Shown here: one piece after another, positions 58,735 to 64,000 of the stretch
How positions within the stretch are numbered: position 1 is the stretch's first letter
Layout of the letters: each line of letters opens with the position of its first letter
From: Serratia quinivorans
Lineage (GTDB): Bacteria; Pseudomonadota; Gammaproteobacteria; Enterobacterales; Enterobacteriaceae
Length of the DNA stretch: 64,000 bases
Direction: 5' to 3'
NCBI GenBank assembly: GCA_900457075.1
Contig: UGYN01000002.1
Span: 4,898,001 to 4,962,000, forward strand
Translations under genes and position numbers: made by a program
The notes under the pieces: generated by a model
The model's input: only the letters and a program-made list of their open reading frames with translations
What the model was told of the DNA's origin: nothing
The model's database searches: none

Positions 58735-58767
58735 TACTAGTTAACTGGTTCGCAGGAATAAAGTCAA
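58735..58767 (-). promoter_or_regulatory. trp promoter and TrpR operator
   Basis: On the minus strand -35 TTGACT (58762-58767), a 17-bp spacer and -10 TTAACT (58739-58744). The -10 is embedded in CCAGTTAACTAGTAC, the TrpR operator core (E. coli CTAGTTAACTAG), with one base changed in one half. The adjacent trpH start is about 140 bp away in the divergent direction. Confidence 0.9.
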
Positions 58768-58905
58768 CCCTCTTTTCGCACAATGTTTTAGCGCCAGGCG
58801 TGAATTATTTTCATCAAGGGGAAGGGGACGTGACCCAGAATAGATTTCCGTCCGGCGGGCGATCGCGGGTATGATAGAAGGCCAAGCCATTGCCGGATAT
58901 TCCTT

Positions 58906-59793
58906 TTGACAGACAGCAGCCCCCAGCCCTCCGCCTTTACTCTCTACGACTTACACAGCCACACCACCGCCTCTGACGGTTATTTGACGCCGGCGCAGTT
59001 GGTGCAGCGAGCGGTTGAAATGCGGGTAGGCGTTTTGGCTATTACCGATCATGACACCACTTCCGGCCTGGCCGCAGCGGCCGCCAGCATTGCTGAATTG
59101 TCGCTGCCGTTGCAGTTGGTTAATGGCGTAGAGATCTCCACGCTGTGGGAAAATCACGAGATTCATATCGTGGGTCTCGGGATAGAGACCGAGCACCCAG
59201 CGATGGTGCAACTGTTGGCCGAACAGACCGAACGCCGTAACCTGCGCGCGCAGGAAATAGGCGTTCGGCTGGCTAAAGCGCGTATCGACGGTGCTTTTGA
59301 AGGTGCGCAAAAGCTGGCGGACGGTGGTGCGGTGACCCGTGGCCACTTTGCCCGTTATCTGGTGCAGATCGGCATGGCCGATAATATGGCTCAGGTGTTC
59401 AAGAAATACCTGGCCAAAGGCAAAACCGGTTACGTTCCGCCCCAGTGGTGTACAATAGAACAAGCCATTGATGTGATTCATCAATCTGGTGGCCAGGCGG
59501 TGATAGCTCACCCAGGTCGTTATGACCTGACGGCCAAATGGCTGAAGCGGTTGTTGGCGCACTTTGCGGAACATGGCGGTGATGCCATGGAAGTTGCGCA
59601 GTGTCAGCAGGCGCCGCATGAGCGTTCGCAACTGGCAAAGTATGCGCAGGAATATCAATTACTGGCGTCGCAGGGTTCTGATTTCCATCAACCCTGTTCG
59701 TGGATCGAACTGGGTCGCAAACTGTGGTTACCCGGCGGTGTTGAACCCGTGTGGCGTGACTGGCCGCAGCCGCAACTGGCCAAGGTCGATTGA
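58906..59793 (+). CDS. trpH: PHP-domain 5'-3' exoribonuclease / 3',5'-nucleotide bisphosphate phosphatase (RNase AM)
   Basis: TrpH (YciV) is a PHP phosphoesterase; it hydrolyses 3',5'-nucleotide bisphosphates and matures rRNA 5' ends. 295 residues with metal-binding PHP motifs [19 protein letters not shown], an internal [23 protein letters not shown] and GSDFHQP. The start is a TTG at 58906; no better ATG gives the family N-terminus. Divergent from the trp operon and followed by yciO. Confidence 0.9.
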   Translation: MTDSSPQPSAFTLYDLHSHTTASDGYLTPAQLVQRAVEMRVGVLAITDHDTTSGLAAAAASIAELSLPLQLVNGVEISTLWENHEIHIVGLGIETEHPAMVQLLAEQTERRNLRAQEIGVRLAKARIDGAFEGAQKLADGGAVTRGHFARYLVQIGMADNMAQVFKKYLAKGKTGYVPPQWCTIEQAIDVIHQSGGQAVIAHPGRYDLTAKWLKRLLAHFAEHGGDAMEVAQCQQAPHERSQLAKYAQEYQLLASQGSDFHQPCSWIELGRKLWLPGGVEPVWRDWPQPQLAKVD

Positions 59794-59841
59794 TTTAACG
59801 TGGGCGACGCCGCCCGCGTGCATCATTTTTAGGAGCAAGTC

Positions 59842-60463
59842 ATGAGTCAGCTTTTTTTATATTCATCCAGACAATCCGCAACCGCGACTGATCAACCAGG
59901 CGGTGGATGTGCTGCGTAAGGGCGGGGTGATCGTCTATCCCACCGATTCCGGTTACGCGCTGGGTTGCAAGCTGGAAGAGAAGTCGGCAATGGAACGTAT
60001 CTGCCGCATCCGTCAATTGGACGGCAATCATAACTTTACGCTGATGTGTCGCGACCTGTCCGAGCTGTCGACTTACGCTTATGTCGACAATACCGCGTTC
60101 CGACTGATCAAGAACAACACACCCGGCAACTACACTTTCATTCTGAAAGCGACCAAAGAAGTGCCGCGTCGTTTGATGAACGACAAACGTAAAACCATAG
60201 GTTTGCGCGTGCCGTCGAACCCGATTGCGTTGGCGTTGCTGGAAGTCTTAAACGAGCCGATGATGTCGACCACGTTGATGCTGCCGGGCAATGATTTTGC
60301 CGAATCCGATCCGGAAGAGATCAGTGATCATCTGGGCAAGCAGGTGGATCTGGTGATCCACGGCGGTTTCCTGGGCCAGCAGCCAACCACAGTTATCGAT
60401 CTGACCGAATCCGCGCCGGAAGTGGTGCGCGAGGGCGCGGGCGACCCAGCGCCTTTCCGCTAA
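59842..60463 (+). CDS. yciO: YciO (Sua5/YrdC-fold protein), frame broken by a 1-nt insertion
   Basis: YrdC-like protein related to TsaC, which binds RNA and makes threonylcarbamoyl-AMP; YciO itself has weak or different activity. The ATG at 59842, behind AGGAG, gives MSQLF, then one extra T in the seven-T run at 59852-59858 shifts the frame. Corrected, it continues YIHPDNPQPRLINQAVDVLR and gives 206 residues, the same as E. coli. The rest carries GGVIVYPTDSGYALGCKLEE and VPSNPIALALLE. As given, a translation start would have to be internal at 59903. Probably a sequence error. Confidence 0.87.
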
Positions 60464-60578
60464 GTTATTGCCGGAATTTTTGCTCATTTTCTGAAAAGTG
60501 GCTGAAACGACGTCATTTATCGTTAAAGCCGCTATTCTACAATCATCAAAAATTGATAATCAGGCAGGATGCGTAGCG

Positions 60579-60939
60579 ATGATTAAGTGTGTTTCTCTTT
60601 TAGCGGCCATATTGTTTTCCTCTGCGGCCAGCGCGGGTTTTTATTCTGGCAGCGCCTTGCTGTCTGAGACCAGCGGTTATGTGAAAAATAAAGACGGGGC
60701 GGCCACCGTTGCCGAAGCGCTCGATGGCGGGTTGTTTATGGGCTATGTGGCTGGGGTATTCGATACCTTTTCGATGCAAGGCAACCGCAATATTTTGCCC
60801 GGATGCCGGTATGAGCGTTGGCATGGCATCAGATGCAGTCATGCAGTATTTAAATGAACACCCGGAACAACTGCACTACTCAGCACCTTCGGTGATTATG
60901 CTGGCATTAACCGCCGCTTACCCTTGCGAACGGCATTAA
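60579..60939 (+). CDS. Rap1a/Tai-like secreted small protein, frame broken by a 1-nt insertion
   Basis: Signal peptide MIKCVSLLAAILFSSAASAG, then a small domain with ALDGGLFMGYVAGVFDTFSM. After one T is removed from the T run at 60793-60796 it reads ICPDAGMSVGMASDAVMQYL and ends SVIMLALTAAYPCERH, 119 residues. The GxxxGV and central/terminal Cys pair resemble the Rap1a/Tai immunity family, which protects against type VI secretion amidase effectors such as Ssp1/Tae4 in Serratia. No effector or T6SS gene is adjacent, so it would be an orphan or a non-immunity member of the fold. As given, the frame is broken after FSMQGNRNI. Confidence 0.62.
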
Positions 60940-61088
60940 AACTGTTCGTTTAGTGCGTATTTTTTCATTAGGTGCGAAGCCGATTATTTAGCACCATTTC
61001 CAATCGATGAAATCGATAAACGCTGTCATTTTACCGCTAACGCACAACACCCCTAACCGATGGGGGAATATGACGTTCAGGAGATAAA

Positions 61089-61886
61089 ATGACAGCGTTT
61101 CGCCATGGTACTCTTTCCCTCGATTATCAAGATTCCGGCTCAGGTCCGCTTACGCTGGTATTACTGCCCGGTTGGTGTGAGCCGAAAACCGTTTTTGCCC
61201 CTTTCACCGCTTTGGCGGAACAACAATACCGGGTGATTAGCCTCGACTGGCGCGGCCACGGCCTGTCAGCCCGCGATGCCGGGCTGTCGCTGAGCGCCGA
61301 CGATTTGCTGGCGGATCTGCGCCAACTGTTACTGGCACTGCAGGTGGAGCGATTTGTGACCCTGTCTGTCGCGCACGCCAGTTGGATTGCGGTGGCGCTG
61401 GCCGAAAGCCTGCCACAGCAGACACAAGGGATGGTGTTCCTCGATTGGATAATGACACCGCCCGAAGCGGAATTTTTCGATTCGGTACAACAAATGCAAT
61501 GGCCAGAAAAATGGTTGGCGGCGCGCGATGCTTTGTTTAACTTCTGGCAAGGTGGCATTGAGCAACCGCAGGTTAAACATCATTTGACCGTTGAAATGGC
61601 ACGGGAAGATTTTCGTGTCTGGCAGGCGGCCGGCGTGGCGATTGAACAAGCCTATCGGCAATACCGTTCGCCGCTTAACCGACTGCGTGAATTAAGCTCA
61701 CCCCCGGCTTGTCGGCATATTTACTCTCTTGATCGTGACGCCGATTACCTGCGGCAACAACAGACATTTGCCGCTGAGCATCCGTTTTTCTCGGTTGTAC
61801 GACTGGAACAGGCCCGTACTCATCTCGGTATTCTGGAACGGCCGGATGCGGTGTATCGGGAGGTCGTCAATTTCCTCGGTAATTAA
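61089..61886 (+). CDS. Alpha/beta-hydrolase of the cofactor-free quinolone dioxygenase (HOD/QDO) type, nucleophile replaced by Ala
   Basis: 265 residues, alpha/beta-hydrolase fold. It aligns along its length with HOD (1H-3-hydroxy-4-oxoquinaldine 2,4-dioxygenase): LLPGWCEP and [17 protein letters not shown] with the acidic triad residue, [28 protein letters not shown], the SPLNRL region, and ARTHLGIL with the catalytic His. HOD has SHSHGGW with the nucleophile-position serine; here it is SVAHASW, so that serine is alanine while the following His is kept. It may be a relaxed or specialised dioxygenase, or another activity of the fold. It lies between the Rap1a-like gene and rluB, where E. coli has yciQ, with RBS CAGGAGATAAA. 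Confidence 0.82.
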   Translation: MTAFRHGTLSLDYQDSGSGPLTLVLLPGWCEPKTVFAPFTALAEQQYRVISLDWRGHGLSARDAGLSLSADDLLADLRQLLLALQVERFVTLSVAHASWIAVALAESLPQQTQGMVFLDWIMTPPEAEFFDSVQQMQWPEKWLAARDALFNFWQGGIEQPQVKHHLTVEMAREDFRVWQAAGVAIEQAYRQYRSPLNRLRELSSPPACRHIYSLDRDADYLRQQQTFAAEHPFFSVVRLEQARTHLGILERPDAVYREVVNFLGN

Positions 61887-61907
61887 TCGACCGGGCAATA
61901 AAGTGGG

Positions 61908-61935
61908 TTTCAACCCCATTGAAAGCCTGTATAAT
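61908..61935 (+). promoter_or_regulatory. Probable promoter of rluB
   Basis: TTTCAA (61908-61913), 16-bp spacer and a perfect TATAAT (61930-61935), about 100 bp upstream of the rluB start. A GC-rich inverted repeat (GCGGCG / CGCCGC, about 61972-61988) lies in the resulting leader. Confidence 0.6.
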
Positions 61936-62035
61936 GCGCGGTTCGATCTATGTAAACGTATTGTTACTGCTGCGGCGCCTGACGCCGCGGCAGTCATCCC
62001 CCGACGCCTGTGAAGGCGACACTAGAGGTTGCTCA

Positions 62036-62947
62036 ATGAGCGAGAAGTTACAGAAAGTTTTAGCGCGCGCCGGCCATGGCTCGCGTCGTGAAATCGAAAC
62101 CATTATTGAAGCCGGCCGCGTCAGCGTCGACGGTAAAATCGCCAAATTGGGTGATCGCGTTGAAGTCACCGCTTCAATGAAAATCCGTTTGGATGGCCAC
62201 GTTGTCTCAATTAAAGAATCCGAGGAAGAAGTTTGCCGTGTGCTGGCGTATTACAAGCCGGAAGGTGAACTCTGCACCCGTAGCGATCCTGAAGGCCGCC
62301 CGACGGTGTTTGATCGCCTGCCTAAGCTGCGTGGCTCACGCTGGGTGGCGGTAGGGCGTCTGGACGTCAATACCTCAGGCTTGCTGCTGTTCACCACCGA
62401 CGGTGAATTGGCGAACCGCCTGATGCACCCGAGCCGTGAAGTTGAACGTGAATATGCGGTGCGTGTATTTGGTCAGATTGATGACGAAAAAATCAAGCAA
62501 CTGAGCAAGGGCGTTCAGCTGGAAGACGGCCCGGCCGCTTTCCGCACCATCAGCTTCCAGGGTGGCGAAGGCATCAACCAGTGGTACAACGTAACCCTGA
62601 CCGAAGGGCGTAACCGTGAGGTTCGTCGTCTTTGGGAAGCGGTTGGCGTTCAGGTTAGTCGCCTGATCCGCGTACGCTACGGCGATATCGATCTGCCTAA
62701 GGGCCTGCCGCGTGGCGGTTGGACTGAACTGGATTTACCGGCGATTAACTATCTGCGTGAACTGGTTGAATTGAAGCCGGAAACCGTTAGCAAGATGCCG
62801 ATTGAGCGCGAACGTCGCCGCGTGAAAGCCAATCAGATCCGCCGTGCCGTCAAGCGCCATACCCAGGTTGCCGGCAGTGGTCGCCGCAGCACTGCGGGCA
62901 GCAAGCCTGGCAGTAAGCCTGGCAACAAACCCAGCAAGCGCAGCTAA
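62036..62947 (+). CDS. rluB: 23S rRNA pseudouridine(2605) synthase RluB
   Basis: RluB makes pseudouridine 2605 in 23S rRNA. 303 residues from the ATG at 62036 ([20 protein letters not shown]); an open extension to 61919 is upstream of the promoter-like region. An N-terminal S4 RNA-binding domain is followed by the catalytic domain with Asp in [18 protein letters not shown]. The C-terminal tail has GSK/PGNKP-type basic repeats ([15 protein letters not shown]) beyond the catalytic core, a common variable feature of RluB. Confidence 0.95.
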   Translation: MSEKLQKVLARAGHGSRREIETIIEAGRVSVDGKIAKLGDRVEVTASMKIRLDGHVVSIKESEEEVCRVLAYYKPEGELCTRSDPEGRPTVFDRLPKLRGSRWVAVGRLDVNTSGLLLFTTDGELANRLMHPSREVEREYAVRVFGQIDDEKIKQLSKGVQLEDGPAAFRTISFQGGEGINQWYNVTLTEGRNREVRRLWEAVGVQVSRLIRVRYGDIDLPKGLPRGGWTELDLPAINYLRELVELKPETVSKMPIERERRRVKANQIRRAVKRHTQVAGSGRRSTAGSKPGSKPGNKPSKRS

Positions 62948-62953
62948 TCATCA

Positions 62954-62984
62954 CGCCGCAACCCTCTTAGGGCTGCGGCGTTTT
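62954..62984. terminator. Terminator between rluB and btuR
   Basis: Hairpin CGCCGCAACCCT / AGGGCTGCGGCG (a C-A mismatch inside) with a CTT loop, followed by TTTTC on the plus strand. Between convergent rluB and btuR. Confidence 0.75.
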
Positions 62985-62991
62985 CTTTCTG

Positions 62992-63582
62992 TTACCAGTC
63001 AATTCCCTGTTGCGCCTTGATGCCCGCGTCGAACGCGTGTTTCACCGGCCGCATCTCCGTGACCGTATCCGCCAGTTCCAACAGATCGCGATGGCATCCC
63101 CGCCCGGTGATAATCACCGTTTGGTGCGCAGGGCGCTGTCGTAACGCCTCCAGCAGTTCCTCCAGCTCAAGATAGCCGTAGCTGACCATATAGGTCAGTT
63201 CGTCCAGCAGCACCAGATCCAGGCTGCTGTCGGCCAGCATGCGCTTGCCGTGTTGCCATACGGCCTGACAGGCTGCGGTATCGCTGGCTTTATCCTGGGT
63301 TTCCCAGGTAAAACCGGTAGCCATCACCTGAAATTCAACGCCATGTTGCTGCAACAGATTTTTTTCCCCGTTCGGCCATTCACCCTTAATGAACTGTATA
63401 ACGGCGGCTTTCATGCCGTGGCCGACGGCGCGGGTAACGGTGCCAAACGCCGCGGTGGTCTTGCCCTTGCCGTTACCGGTGAATACCAGCAGCAAACCCC
63501 GTGCGTCCTGAGCCGCAGCGATACGGGCATCGACCTGTTCTTTCAGGCGTTGCTGACGTTGTTGGTGGCGATCTTCAGCCAT
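62992..63582 (-). CDS. btuR: Cob(I)yrinic acid a,c-diamide adenosyltransferase
   Basis: BtuR (CobO/CobA type) adenosylates corrinoids to form adenosylcobalamin. 196 residues, as in E. coli. The P-loop is FTGNGKGKTTAAFGT, and LVLLDELTYMVSYGYL and TGRGCHRDLLELADTVTEM are conserved. 13 bp downstream of yciK on the same strand; in E. coli the two are also neighbours. Confidence 0.95.
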   Translation of the reverse strand: MAEDRHQQRQQRLKEQVDARIAAAQDARGLLLVFTGNGKGKTTAAFGTVTRAVGHGMKAAVIQFIKGEWPNGEKNLLQQHGVEFQVMATGFTWETQDKASDTAACQAVWQHGKRMLADSSLDLVLLDELTYMVSYGYLELEELLEALRQRPAHQTVIITGRGCHRDLLELADTVTEMRPVKHAFDAGIKAQQGIDW

Positions 63583-63595
63583 GGTAAAGCCCCTT

Positions 63596-64000
63596 TTATT
63601 CGGCGGCGCCGGGTTTACGGTTTGGCTGGGCGTCGAAGCTCATGCCGGTTTTACGGCGGCTGTCGTCACCCATCAGATAGAGGTAAAGCGGCATAATATC
63701 AGCCGGAGTTTTCAGCTTGCTTTTGTCTTCATGCGGGAAAGCCGTTGCGCGCATTTGAGTGCGCGTTCCACCAGGATTGATGCAATTTACCCGAAGATTG
63801 CGACTTTTATATTCATCGGCCAACACCTGCATCATGCCTTCGGTGGCAAACTTGGACACCGCATAGGCACCCCAGTTAGCCCGCCCGCTACGGCCGACGC
63901 TGGAGCTGGTAAAGACCAGCGATCCGGCATTGGATTTCAATAGCAGCGGCAATAGCGCCTGGGTGAGCATAAAGGTCGCGTTGACATTCACCTGCATCAC
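63596..64000 (-). CDS. yciK: YciK short-chain dehydrogenase, C-terminal part (5' end outside window)
   Basis: Classical SDR protein. The window holds 134 residues from MQVNVNATFMLTQALLPLLL through the catalytic Ser (SLVFTSSSVGR), Tyr-x3-Lys (YAVSKFATEG) and NCINPGGTRTQMRA. The Rossmann N-terminus lies beyond base 64000. Substrate unknown. Upstream partner of btuR. Confidence 0.93.
   Translation of the reverse strand: MMQVNVNATFMLTQALLPLLLKSNAGSLVFTSSSVGRSGRANWGAYAVSKFATEGMMQVLADEYKSRNLRVNCINPGGTRTQMRATAFPHEDKSKLKTPADIMPLYLYLMGDDSRRKTGMSFDAQPNRKPGAAE

Overview
The window reads as a chromosomal segment of an enterobacterium, most likely Serratia. Most genes and their order match the E. coli region that runs from tyrTV-purU through rssAB-galU-hns-tdk-adhE-ychE-opp-yciU-cls-yciY, tonB-yciA-yciB-yciC-ompW and trpABCDE to yciV-yciO-rluB-btuR-yciK. 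A selD-mnmH-topB block lies at the left end. trpG and trpD are separate genes here, as is known for Serratia, whereas E. coli has a fused trpGD.

Layout. 1-3.7 kb: selenium donor and tRNA selenation genes, topoisomerase III and a small ynjH-type gene. 3.7-5.6 kb: nudG, xthA and a LOG-family gene on the minus strand. 5.7-6.6 kb: two tRNA-Tyr genes embedded in about 170-bp repeats that each carry the last 19 bases of the tRNA. 6.7-15.7 kb: purU, ychJ, rssA, rssB, galU, an inserted ugd plus nucleotide-sugar epimerase pair, hns and tdk. 16-19.9 kb: adhE and ychE. 20.5-27.9 kb: an oligopeptide permease operon with two tandem oppA genes. 28-35.1 kb: an accessory catabolic locus holding two FAD oxidoreductases, a DUF1937 protein, an EutH-like permease, a glycerol-kinase-like kinase and a DeoR regulator, inserted between oppF and yciU. 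35-42.8 kb: yciU, clsA, yciY, a Dps-like gene, an smvA/smvR-type efflux pair, yciI, queH and tonB. 43-46.4 kb: a second accessory locus with an MFS transporter, a nucleoside hydrolase and a LacI-type regulator, with CRP-like and LacI-type operator sequences. 46.6-51.8 kb: yciA, yciB, a SulP transporter, yciC, ompW and a BON lipoprotein. 52-58.8 kb: the complete trp operon with leader peptide, attenuator and operator. 58.9-64 kb: trpH, yciO, a Rap1a/Tai-like secreted protein, a homologue of cofactor-free quinolone dioxygenases, rluB, btuR and part of yciK.

Accessory insertions. The backbone is ordinary, so the points of interest are the inserted genes. The 28-35 kb locus looks like an uptake, phosphorylation and oxidation pathway for a small hydroxylated or amino-alcohol compound that is not glycerol. 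The protein at 61.1 kb resembles quinolone-cleaving dioxygenases but has alanine at the nucleophile position. The 43-46 kb locus looks like a locally regulated nucleoside salvage unit.

Sequence quality. Seven genes (mnmH, second oppA, nucleoside hydrolase, trpCF, trpD, yciO and the Rap1a-like gene) are each broken by a single-base gain or loss in a homopolymer run. Restoring one base gives full-length, family-sized proteins every time. This pattern suggests base-calling error more than gene decay, and those genes are described here as they would read after correction.
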